Shown: piece by piece, positions 16,342 through 25,200 of the stretch | Layout of the letters: the number at the start of each line of letters is the position of its first letter | Numbering within the stretch: the first letter of the stretch is position 1 | DNA from: Fibrisoma montanum | GTDB lineage: Bacteria > Bacteroidota > Bacteroidia > Cytophagales > Spirosomataceae | Length of the DNA: 64,000 bases | Assembly (NCBI RefSeq): GCF_003583365.1 | Contig: NZ_QXED01000015.1 | Coordinates: 49,722 to 113,721, forward strand | Direction: 5' to 3' | Position numbers and translations under genes: made by a program | Notes under the pieces: model-generated | What the model was told of the DNA's origin: nothing | Databases searched by the model: none | What the model saw: only the letters and a program-made list of their open reading frames with translations

Positions 16342-16743
16342 CTAAGCCAATACCGGCGATACGTCCTGATAAATACGCACCGATTTTACCTCTCCGGCTT
16401 CGTTCAGATCGGTGAAGGCTACGGCATGCACCGTAACGGCCTTTCCATCGTGACGAACGTAGTGGTTCAGCGCTTCAAGGACGTAGTTTGAGTCCGTGCC
16501 GTAGATGTTCGTGAGGTCGTGTTCGATGCTCGCAAAGGACTGCCAATAGGCGCCAAGGCCCTGCAAAACGGCTTCTTTTCCACCCTGCATGGGGGCATCA
16601 TTGTTGAACTGCACCGTTACGTCGTCGGCCAGGAAACGGCCATAGCCCTCGACATCCCGGTTATCCATGGCCTGCAGGTAGGCTAAGTACTGGTTGTAAG
16701 CGGTAGCTGAAAGCTGGTTGATACGGAGGTTGCTGGTGATCAT
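16342..16743 (-). CDS. SnoaL-like/NTF2-fold protein
   Basis: A 133-residue single-domain protein of the NTF2-like superfamily (nuclear transport factor 2/SnoaL type). Supporting features are YLAYLQAMDNRDVEGYGRFLADDVTVQFNNDAP, followed by a GGKEAVLQGLGAYW helix and the strands HDLTNIY, VLEALNHYVRHDG and TVHAVAFTDLNEAGEVKSVRIYQD. Such proteins are small cytoplasmic enzymes or binding proteins; no catalytic pair can be assigned with confidence. It starts at an ATG and is followed on the same strand, after 113 bases, by an AraC-type regulator, which may control it. The specific function is unknown. Confidence 0.85.
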   Translation of the reverse strand: MITSNLRINQLSATAYNQYLAYLQAMDNRDVEGYGRFLADDVTVQFNNDAPMQGGKEAVLQGLGAYWQSFASIEHDLTNIYGTDSNYVLEALNHYVRHDGKAVTVHAVAFTDLNEAGEVKSVRIYQDVSPVLA

Positions 16744-16856
16744 GGTTGCGTTTGTTTGCGTTGTTTGAACAAGTCAAAGGTACGCCAGCCAACAGGGGAG
16801 GGGGTAGGACAAAGTACGGCGATGCTGGTAGTTATTTCCAGAATAGATGTCGTGCG

Positions 16857-17717
16857 TCAGGCGCGGTACTCCATCGGTGTGCATCCCGTTTTGCTTCGGA
16901 ACAGCCGGGTAAAGTAAGATGGATCGTCGTAGCCCAGCCAGTACACGATCTCCTTGATGCTCAGGTCCGTCTGTTTGAGGAGACTCCTGGCTTCGAACAG
17001 CACAAAGTCCTCGATGCTTTGCTTGGCCGACTTACCGGTTTCCTGTTTCAGCAGCTCCGACAAGTGCCTGGCCGATACATTCAATTGATCGGCGTAGAAA
17101 CCAACCTCTTTTTGTTCCTGGAAGTGCGTGTGCAGCAACTGACTGAACTGCCTGACCAACCGATTACTCATGCCTGGCAAAACGGAGTTGGCGCTGTCGG
17201 GGTAGATGCCGAGAAGGTATTCCAGGAACGAAAACAGGAGCCCGGCGGCAATTTTCGGCATTGCTACGTACTGCTGAATCAGGGCGATGAAGGCATTGGC
17301 GCGGGCGTATTGCTCATCCGAAAGCACGATGACGTGTTGCGCACCCGACCCGAAAAAAGGATAACTGAGCAGGAAACTGCTGGAAAAGGGAGCCGAAAAT
17401 AAATCGGGCGTAAAGAAAAGAGTCGTGTTGCGAACAGCCCAGTTGTTTTCGAGCCATAGGCGGGTTATGCCCGGGCCAATCACCGTGAGGGCCTGCTTCG
17501 GTACGTCGAAGTCCTGAATTCCCACGCGGATCCGGCACCGATCCTCGTGCATGAGCCCGAGGGCATAGAAGTAACTCCGGTAGGGAAACGTAATGTTTCC
17601 GGCTTTTTGGAAATCAGACTCCGTCGCAACGTACAGATGCCGATCGGCCGGGGCAACACCAACCACCTGCCGGAGGAATTTGTGAAATTCGTAATTGAAC
17701 GGAGTCTGATGAACCAT
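16857..17717 (-). CDS. AraC family transcriptional regulator
   Basis: A 286-residue DNA-binding regulator. The N-terminal 170 residues form a sensing domain of cupin/AraC-N type. The C-terminal two helix-turn-helix motifs span about 185-286, with NVSARHLSELLKQETGKSAKQSIEDFVLFEARSLL and then SIKEIVYWLGYDDPSYFTRLFRSKTGCTPMEYR, the typical AraC signature. It starts at an ATG, with a lipase-like lipoprotein gene upstream on the same strand after 31 bases. Its own ligand and targets cannot be read from the sequence; candidates are the flanking SnoaL-like and hydrolase genes. Confidence 0.93.
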   Translation of the reverse strand: MVHQTPFNYEFHKFLRQVVGVAPADRHLYVATESDFQKAGNITFPYRSYFYALGLMHEDRCRIRVGIQDFDVPKQALTVIGPGITRLWLENNWAVRNTTLFFTPDLFSAPFSSSFLLSYPFFGSGAQHVIVLSDEQYARANAFIALIQQYVAMPKIAAGLLFSFLEYLLGIYPDSANSVLPGMSNRLVRQFSQLLHTHFQEQKEVGFYADQLNVSARHLSELLKQETGKSAKQSIEDFVLFEARSLLKQTDLSIKEIVYWLGYDDPSYFTRLFRSKTGCTPMEYRA

Positions 17718-17748
17718 AGCGCTTATGCTGATCTATGGCCGCGTCGGC

Positions 17749-18963
17749 TTATTTCTTGGCGCTGAAAAACTGATACGTACCGAACAGGAAATCGTTGATA
17801 CCGGCCGTATGATCTTTGCCGGGCAGGGTGATCAGTTCAACGTTTGTGGCTCCCCGTTTGCGCATGGCATCGTAGGCGTCGACGGAGTTAAAATAGAACA
17901 CCTGCTGGTCGGCGTCGCCGTGGTAGAGCTGGGTGGGCGTGCGGGGCTTCCAGTCGTAGATGTCATTGTCTTTTACGGCGTTGATAAACTGCGTATCCGT
18001 ACCGTCGTTTATCCCCTTGCGGAATGAATCCGTGACGGCTTCATTGAAGCTCACCGGGATATTGCTGCCGAATGGGTCTTTCTGCACAGCCGTGGCATAC
18101 GGCTCTTTGAGGTAGACGGTCAGCGGCCGGTTCAGCTTGTAGACCTGGTTGATGGTCGCTAGTACCATGGTGTACAAGCCATTGTAAAAGGGATTTCCGT
18201 GCGTTTTCTGATTGAGCAGATACGTCATAAACGCCGTTGAGTTGTAGGCCCCGGCTCCGCAGCTCGACGCCACCAGATTGAACTCGGTACCGGTTTCTTC
18301 CTCAATTTTCTTCTGCAGGGCCATGGTCGCGTAGCCACCCAGCGAATAGCCGGCAATGAACAGCTTTTCGTTCCAGTTGACCTTTTCCTGCCGCACAAAT
18401 TCGCGGGCGGCCCGGATCATATCCAGCGAGGAGGAGGCCAGCGAAGCCCGGTGCTGATACGGATGCGGCAGGTTTTTTGACTCACCGTAACCAATGAAAT
18501 CGGGCAGGACCATGATAAAACCGTTGGAGCCCAGCAGCGAGCCGGAGAAATACGTTTCGCTGCTGGCACCGTTGTACGACGGCGCCTGGTCGTCGGTCCG
18601 GATGGTGCCGTGCTGTTCGCTGATCATCGGAAAGCTCATGTTCTTATCCGTTGCGACAGGAATAACCACCGCGCCTGAAGCCTGGATGTCGGCACCATCC
18701 ACGTTTTTGGTCTTGTACACCAGTTTGTACACCTTAATGGGGTGGTTCAGCAGAAACGTAATAAGGTTACCCCCATCCGTACCCGCAAACCGCTGGGCCA
18801 ACTGGGTGCGCGTGTACTCGCCCAGCAGGCTGCTGCTGACGAGGTACTGGTTGGTAGGACTGGGTTGCGGATCAGGGTCGGTGGTGTTGCTCTGGCAGCC
18901 TGCCAGCCAGACCGACCAGATGAGTACGAAGGCAAAACGAAATGTAGAACGACGTGAAGTCAT
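17749..18963 (-). CDS. Secretory-lipase-like alpha/beta hydrolase lipoprotein
   Basis: 404 residues from the ATG at 18963; an in-frame TTG 15 bases earlier is less likely. A lipoprotein signal with lipobox LAGC near residue 23 indicates envelope anchoring. The mature part is an alpha/beta hydrolase of the secretory lipase/prolyl-oligopeptidase-like group: PDFIGYGESKNLPHPYQHR, the nucleophile elbow AGYSLGGYATM, YHGDADQQVF with the acidic residue, and PGKDHTAG with the catalytic His. It probably hydrolyses esters or short peptides at the cell surface. It lies upstream of the AraC regulator on the same strand. The substrate is unknown. Confidence 0.82.
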   Translation of the reverse strand: MTSRRSTFRFAFVLIWSVWLAGCQSNTTDPDPQPSPTNQYLVSSSLLGEYTRTQLAQRFAGTDGGNLITFLLNHPIKVYKLVYKTKNVDGADIQASGAVVIPVATDKNMSFPMISEQHGTIRTDDQAPSYNGASSETYFSGSLLGSNGFIMVLPDFIGYGESKNLPHPYQHRASLASSSLDMIRAAREFVRQEKVNWNEKLFIAGYSLGGYATMALQKKIEEETGTEFNLVASSCGAGAYNSTAFMTYLLNQKTHGNPFYNGLYTMVLATINQVYKLNRPLTVYLKEPYATAVQKDPFGSNIPVSFNEAVTDSFRKGINDGTDTQFINAVKDNDIYDWKPRTPTQLYHGDADQQVFYFNSVDAYDAMRKRGATNVELITLPGKDHTAGINDFLFGTYQFFSAKK

Positions 18964-19056
18964 AGTGAGTAGTGGCAAGAGGGATTAGTGTATTGTCAAT
19001 AAAACGAAGGTACGGTATGCACCAATATAAACGATTCCGGACGAATAACCAATGAG

Positions 19057-20385
19057 TTACACCAGAACGTCGACGTCTTCTACCTCAACCAGCCCGTCGG
19101 GGTTAACGGCCAGCAGCCGAACGGACTTAATTTCGTTGATCAGCAGCGGGTCGTATCTGGCAACCACCCGAACGTAGTTCTCCGTAAAGCCCTGCATGTA
19201 GCCGTCGGCAACGTCCTCTTCGAAGAGGACGATAGCCTCGCGGCCCAGCTGCGACTCGTAAAACGCCCGGCGCTTCTTATCCGACAGGATGTGCAGCATT
19301 TTCGACCGCTCGGCCCGTACGTGGCCCGGCACTACCGGTTTGATGGTGAGGGCGTGGGTATTTGGCCGTTCCGAGTATGTAAACACGTGCAGGTACGATA
19401 CTGGCAGTTCGTTCAGAAACTGGTACGTTTCTTTGAACAGCTCGTCGGTTTCGCCCGGATGACCCACAATGACATCCACTCCGATGCAGGCGTGCGGCAT
19501 CAGTTTCTTGATTTTTGCGACGCGGTCGGCGTACAGATCGCGTTTGTAGCGACGGCGCATGAGCCCCAGCACCTGGTTACTGCCCGATTGCAGGGGTACG
19601 TGGAAATGGGGCACAAACCGTTTGGATCGGGCCACGAACGCGATAATCTCATCGGTAAGCAGATTAGGCTCAATCGACGAAATCCGAAACCGATCGATGC
19701 CGTCAACGTCGTCCAGCGCCTGAATCAACTCCAGAAATGTTTCTTTCCGGTGGGAACCGCTACCATCCGCCAGACCGAAATCGCCGATGTTGACGCCCGT
19801 CAGCACAATTTCCTTAACCCCCCGTTCCGCAATGTCGTGCGCAGCCCGGACAACGTTGGCAATCGTATCCGAGCGGCTTTTACCCCGCGCCAGCGGGATA
19901 GTGCAGTAAGAGCAGGGGTAATCGCAGCCGTCCTGCACCTTCAGAAAGGTCCGGGTGCGGTCGTTCAGCGAGTACGAAGCATGGTACTCAATGGCTTCCT
20001 CGATGGGCGAGTTGAAGACGCGGGCCGACTCCCCGGCGGGCTGCTTGTCGAACGTCCCGATCAGTTCATGCAGCCGAAACTTTTCGGCGGCCCCTAAAAC
20101 TGCGTCGACGCCGGGAATTTGAGCAATTTCCTGTGGTTTCAGCTGGGCATAGCAACCCAGAATGGCTACGTAGCCGTTCGGATTGATTTTCTGCGCTTCG
20201 CGGACAATTTTCCGGCATTTTTTGTCGGCGTTATCCGTCACGGAGCAGGTGTTGATGACAAAAACGTCGGGATGCTCATTGAATTCCACCCGCTCGTGCC
20301 CCTGCTCTTCGAGGAGCCTGGCCAGTGTGGATGTTTCGGAGAAATTCAGTTTGCAACCGAGGGTATAAAAAGCAACTTTCTTCAT
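19057..20385 (-). CDS. mtaB: tRNA t6A37 methylthiotransferase MtaB
   Basis: 442 residues from the ATG at 20385, which begins MKKVAFYTLGCKLNFSET, the normal MtaB N-terminus. MtaB is a radical SAM enzyme converting t6A to ms2t6A at position 37 of ANN-decoding tRNAs. The N-terminal MTTase domain has cluster Cys residues in TLGCK, VINTCSVTD and AILGCYAQ; the radical SAM cluster is CDYPCSYC near residue 150; a TRAM-like domain closes the protein. Length matches the MtaB subgroup rather than MiaB or RimO. It is monocistronic. A -7-like element TACCTTTG lies on the minus strand at 20439-20432. Confidence 0.93.
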   Translation of the reverse strand: MKKVAFYTLGCKLNFSETSTLARLLEEQGHERVEFNEHPDVFVINTCSVTDNADKKCRKIVREAQKINPNGYVAILGCYAQLKPQEIAQIPGVDAVLGAAEKFRLHELIGTFDKQPAGESARVFNSPIEEAIEYHASYSLNDRTRTFLKVQDGCDYPCSYCTIPLARGKSRSDTIANVVRAAHDIAERGVKEIVLTGVNIGDFGLADGSGSHRKETFLELIQALDDVDGIDRFRISSIEPNLLTDEIIAFVARSKRFVPHFHVPLQSGSNQVLGLMRRRYKRDLYADRVAKIKKLMPHACIGVDVIVGHPGETDELFKETYQFLNELPVSYLHVFTYSERPNTHALTIKPVVPGHVRAERSKMLHILSDKKRRAFYESQLGREAIVLFEEDVADGYMQGFTENYVRVVARYDPLLINEIKSVRLLAVNPDGLVEVEDVDVLV

Positions 20386-20431
20386 GAATAACAGCCCGTT
20401 ACCGGCCCACGAAGGGCGATAGAGCATCCTG

Positions 20432-20439
20432 CAAAGGTA
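20432..20439 (-). promoter_or_regulatory. -7 element upstream of mtaB
   Basis: The minus strand reads TACCTTTG, a match to TAnnTTTG, about 47 bases before the mtaB ATG. No TTG is found 19 bases upstream, so this is a half-match only. Confidence 0.45.
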
Positions 20440-20742
20440 CAAAAATTCAGGCGGGTAGGTTCCGTTTCTGATGCATTCACTGCGTGAAATGCAGGTTTTA
20501 AAAACCGGATGGTTGAGCCATAAAAACGAAGAGCCGGCTCACGGAAGGGTTGAAACAAAGCAACATCAGACTGAAAACTGGTAGTTTGTCATAAAACTAC
20601 GTTTATTCATTAAATGATTACATTCCAAATAAATCAGGCCGGAAATTGTAAATTACAAACGAAAATTAGGAGTATTTTATAAAATTGCAATTAAAAGTAG
20701 GTTAATGGCTAAAGGACTGCTATAAGTTTTTGGACTGTATTA
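20440..20742. other. Intergenic region between mtaB and glutamine synthetase
   Basis: Divergent control region of about 300 bases, increasingly AT-rich toward glnA. Apart from the -7-like elements at its two ends, I see no gene, hairpin or recognised operator. Confidence 0.4.
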
Positions 20743-20750
20743 TATATTTG
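20743..20750 (+). promoter_or_regulatory. -7 element upstream of glutamine synthetase
   Basis: TATATTTG matches TAnnTTTG 52 bases before the glutamine synthetase ATG. The upstream TTG is not at the usual 19-base spacing, as may happen at an activated promoter. Confidence 0.5.
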
Positions 20751-20802
20751 TTAGGAAATCATCGTACTTATCAGTTCCATACAATTTTATTTACGTACCC
20801 CT

Positions 20803-21831
20803 ATGGCAAAAGCTAAGTTGGAGTATATCTGGCTTGACGGTTATAAGCCCACCCAGAGCCTGCGCTCGAAAACCAAGATTGTAAGTGATTTTTCCGGTGA
20901 ACTGGAAGACTGCGAAATGTGGTCGTTCGACGGCTCATCAACTGAGCAGGCTCCGGGCGGTTCGTCAGACTGTCTGCTGAAGCCGGTGTTTATCGTTCCC
21001 GATCCGCAGCGTAAGAATGGATATCTGGTTATGTGCGAAGTGCTGAACGCCGACGGAACCCCCCACGAGTCGAACGGTCGCGCTACGATTGAAGATGATG
21101 ACAATGATTTCTGGTTTGGTTTTGAGCAGGAGTACTTCCTCTACAGCCGCGAAACCAACAAACCCCTGGGCTTCCCCGCCGAAGGCGAACCGGCTCCTCA
21201 GGGACCGTACTACTGCTCAGTCGGCGCAAACCACGCGTTTGGTCGCGAGATCATCGAGGAGCACCTGGATGCCTGCCTCGAAGCCGGTCTGAACGTAGAA
21301 GGTATCAACGCGGAAGTAGCACCGGGTCAGTGGGAGTTCCAGATTTTTGCCAAAGGGGCTCAGCAGGCCGGTGACCAGATCTGGGTAGCCCGTTATCTGC
21401 TGGAACGTATTGGCGAGAAATACGGTGTCTGGATCAACTGGCACTGCAAGCCGCTGGGTACGGATGCCGACTGGAACGGATCGGGTATGCACGCCAACTT
21501 CTCGAATTCGACCCTGCGCACGGCTGGTAAGAAAGAAATTTACGATACGATCTGCGAAGCGTTCGCGCCGGTAGTGAAGGAGCATATCGACGTATATGGC
21601 GCCGACAACCACCTGCGTCTGACGGGTAAGCACGAAACCCAGTCAATCGACCAGTTCTCATACGGTATCTCTGACCGGGGCGCGTCAATCCGGATTCCGA
21701 TTGCTACTGTAGAGCGTGGCTGGAAAGGCTGGCTCGAAGACCGCCGTCCGAATTCAGCGGCTGATCCTTACAAAGTAGCCGCCCGGATCATCAAGACGGT
21801 CAAGTCGGCAAACGTACTGCAGGAAGCGTAA
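20803..21831 (+). CDS. Glutamine synthetase, type II (eukaryote-like)
   Basis: A 342-residue glutamine synthetase, forming glutamine from glutamate, ammonia and ATP. Its length and sequence fit the GSII (GlnII) group rather than the 450-residue GSI or 700-residue GSIII: the beta-grasp part WSFDGSSTEQAPGGSSDCLLKP, then FWFGFEQEYFL, GINAEVAPGQWEFQI, NWHCKPLGTDADWNGSGMHANFS, RLTGKHETQ and RGASIRIP, which hold the metal, glutamate and ATP ligands. The ATG start is clear, and a strong terminator follows. Together with the amt/porin operon 6-9 kb upstream it covers ammonium uptake and assimilation. Confidence 0.94.
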   Translation: MAKAKLEYIWLDGYKPTQSLRSKTKIVSDFSGELEDCEMWSFDGSSTEQAPGGSSDCLLKPVFIVPDPQRKNGYLVMCEVLNADGTPHESNGRATIEDDDNDFWFGFEQEYFLYSRETNKPLGFPAEGEPAPQGPYYCSVGANHAFGREIIEEHLDACLEAGLNVEGINAEVAPGQWEFQIFAKGAQQAGDQIWVARYLLERIGEKYGVWINWHCKPLGTDADWNGSGMHANFSNSTLRTAGKKEIYDTICEAFAPVVKEHIDVYGADNHLRLTGKHETQSIDQFSYGISDRGASIRIPIATVERGWKGWLEDRRPNSAADPYKVAARIIKTVKSANVLQEA

Positions 21832-21856
21832 ACGCCTGATACAGATTTATAAACAG

Positions 21857-21885
21857 AGCGGCTCAGTTAACTGAGCCGCTTTTTT
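21857..21885 (+). terminator. Intrinsic terminator after glutamine synthetase
   Basis: A perfect 12-bp palindrome (21857-21868 with 21869-21880), followed by five Ts. Confidence 0.9.
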
Positions 21886-22287
21886 GTTGCCCAGGGGTAG
21901 CTAGGCCTGAACGGCAATGACGGCAAAGTTCATACCAACTCTACCAACCTGATGTGAACTAGGCATTTCGTCCCGGAATAAATAGCGCTTGTTGCTATTG
22001 TGCCGACACCCGGACTGGTCCGCCGGAGCGGGGAGTCTTCGGCGGCTGGCGGTTAGTCAACTTCACCCGAAGTTTCATCCGGGCGCTGGAGTAGCAAAAC
22101 AGAAATCTGCAACCAATTGATAAACAATCATTTGATATTTGCTTTATTCAGAGCTCACGCCAGCCTGTGTTAGAAAAGCCGGATTGGTAGGGAACTGACC
22201 CGGCTAACCAGATTTACAGACTACGAACGAGCCTTACTTCTTTGGCATGTATTTTGAACCGGTAGGACGGTTACCACCCGTTTGTGT
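21886..22287. other. Intergenic region upstream of the giant SprB-repeat gene
   Basis: About 400 bases with no supported gene or RNA. It presumably holds the promoter of the giant gene, but no perfect TTG-N19-TAnnTTTG is visible. A TATTTTG near 22250 is one base short of consensus. Confidence 0.35.
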
Positions 22288-25200
22288 ATGCCGAAATTCT
22301 ACATGCTCAATGTTTCCTCTCTTCATCGCATCCTGAGTCAGATTGGGCTGATGCTGGTGCTCGTGGGTGGTATGACCATCAGTACGGCTACGCCTTTGTT
22401 GGCTCAATCGGTTGAGATCTGCAACAATAACATCGACGATGACGGCGATAACCTCATTGATTGTCAGGATCCTGACTGCCCGGAATGCGCCCAGTCGATC
22501 GAGTGCGGTACGTCCAATACGTGCTATATGCCGCCCATCTACGGCAACCCAACCACGGCCAACGCCAGTTATTTTGGGTCGCAGGACCTTGTTCTGTCGA
22601 CCAACGCTCCCTTTACGACCGTGCGCATCCGGACGCCGGATGGGTCCTACGACCAGACCGTTGTCGTAACCTCGACCGGCTCGACCATCGTATCGCTCCC
22701 GACCAGCCTGACCGGTGGCCAGACGGTGGTAATGACCAATACGGTAAATACCATCCAGCGGAACCGTGGCCTGATCATTACTTCCGACGAACCCATTCAG
22801 GCAACCTACCGGCTGACGGCTTCACTGAACCAGGATATCGTACCGCTAAAATGCCGGGCGGCTCTTGGCTATGCGTTTTACGCCGGCAGCCAGACCCGCC
22901 TGACAACGACCAACAACAACCTGGACGAGCGCCATTTCGTAGGCGTTATGGCGACGCAGAACAACACCGTCGTGACGTTCCGGTTACCGCCTTCCGCTGC
23001 AGGGGCACCCACCAGTGTAACCTCCCTGCAGGGCATTACCACGTTTCCGCACACCGTAACGCTGAACGCCGGCGATACGTACCTGGTGTCGACCCGCATA
23101 ATCGGTACGACTAACTCAGAAAACCGGTCGGTTGCGGGCGTGCTGGTTACGTCGAACCAGCCGATTGTGGTTAACTCCGGTTCTCAGCACAACGGGCAGC
23201 CGTATAGCGGTAACAAAGACGCGGGGATCGACCAGTTGGTGCCGGCCCGAACCACCGGCCAGAGCTACGTGGCGGTACACGGTCAGAATACGACCGCTAA
23301 TTCCGACTACATATTCGTGGTCGGTATCGAGCGGGGCACAACAGTTACGGTTACCGGTCCTACCACAGCGTCGGGCACGACCATTGCCACGTTGGCAACG
23401 GCTACCATTAACAACGGTGAAGTGTTTACCTATAACCTGCCAAACTATCCGAACCGGGCTTTTACCATCACTACGTCCAGGCGGGCGTATACGTATCAGG
23501 TATCGTCCTATGCGGCCAATGAGTTCGGGATGGGTATTCTGCCGACCATCAACCCCTGTAACGGCAGCAGGCGTATCGATTTTTACCGAACCAGCAGCGG
23601 GTCCAACGACCAGGCCATCGTGACGATTCCGCAGACGGGCCTGTCGTCTCTGCGCTTCAGGGGGCAGCCGTATACAAGCTTCGGTACCGTTGTCGATAAC
23701 GTCACGGTAGGGGGCGTTCCGCAGGCCATCGTCAGTTTTCCGAACGGCTCGATTGCCTCGGCTGGTACGGTCAATACCGTTACTTCCAACGAGCGGTTTC
23801 AGGTTGGCGTGGTCAGCAATACGGGTGGTACAAACACCGGTAACTTTGGCTTTTACTCCAATTACGATGCCCGTGTTGACGTACTAAACCCCGACAATAA
23901 CCTGCCCGACGATTTTTATACCGCTGCCGAAGTCACACCGGGACAGGCCGTTACGCGCTGTCTGCGCCTGACCAGTTGCGGCACCCGGAACCGGATCACC
24001 AGCATTGTGGGCGGCTCTCTGACGCAGTCCGTAACCTTTTCGCAGGATAGCTGCATTACGTACACGATGCGGGCGAATGCGCCGGCCTGTTCGCGCGATA
24101 CAATCCGCGTGGCCGTCGAAAACGAGATTGGCCGGCAGGGTACCGTTTGTCTGGAGTTCGTAAATCGGAACAGCGATCTCACCGTCAATATTTTGCCGGC
24201 AAACCCACTGATTTGTCTGCCGGGTGGTACTGCCTCGCTGACGGCCGTGGCCACCAGCTCGAACAGCAACTATACGTACCAATGGATTACGCCGGACAAG
24301 CAGATTCTGACCACCCGGGTTATTTCGACTACGGCTGTCGGGCGATTTAACCTAACCGTCACCAACGCCCAGGGGTGCCGGGACACGACATCGGTGGTTA
24401 TGCAGGGAGAAACTCCGACGCTGAGTTTTGCGGGCGGATCTGCAACGGCCTGTACCGGTACAACCGTCACCTACAACCTGGCCGGTAGTTCAGGAACCTA
24501 TAGCTGGTCGGTTACCAACGGAACCATCACGGCGGGCGGTACGCCAACCAGCACCAGTGTGACGGTTCGGTGGACCGGGGCAACACCCGGAACCGTCCGG
24601 GCAACCGTCACAACGCCGAACGGTTGTACGGCTGCGGTGACGCAATCCGTGACCGTATTTGCGCAACCAACGCTGACCGTAGCTACCCAGAACCCACGAT
24701 GCAACGGCAGTGCCGACGGCCAGGTAAATCTAACGGTAGCCGGGGGCACATCACCGTATACATTCCGGTGGAGCAACGGCGCCACCACCGAAGACCTGGC
24801 GGCCGTAACGGCGGGTACGTACTCGGTGACGGTAACAGACCGGAATACCTGCGCTGCGTCGCCCACGCCCTTGTCGGTTACGCTTACCCAGCCCACGGCC
24901 ATCAGCCTAAACACCGCCGTAACGAATCTGTCGTGCAGCGGGGCGACAACCGGCACCATCAACCTGACGGCAACGGGGGGGACACCGGCCTACGCGTACC
25001 GATGGAGCAACGGAGCCACCACCCAGAACCTGACGGGGGTGACGGCCGGAACTTATTCCGTAACGGTGACCGACGCCAACAGTTGTACGGCCACCACCTC
25101 GGCCACCATTGCTCAGCCGCCCGCCCTGCGCGTAGCCCTCGATAAGCAGGATGTTCTCTGCAACGGAACCAGCACCGGTTCGGTCAGCCTGACGGTTACG

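Noticed and set aside
16746..17402. 218-codon plus-strand open frame
   Set aside because: Antisense to the AraC-type regulator, whose helix-turn-helix motifs are clear.
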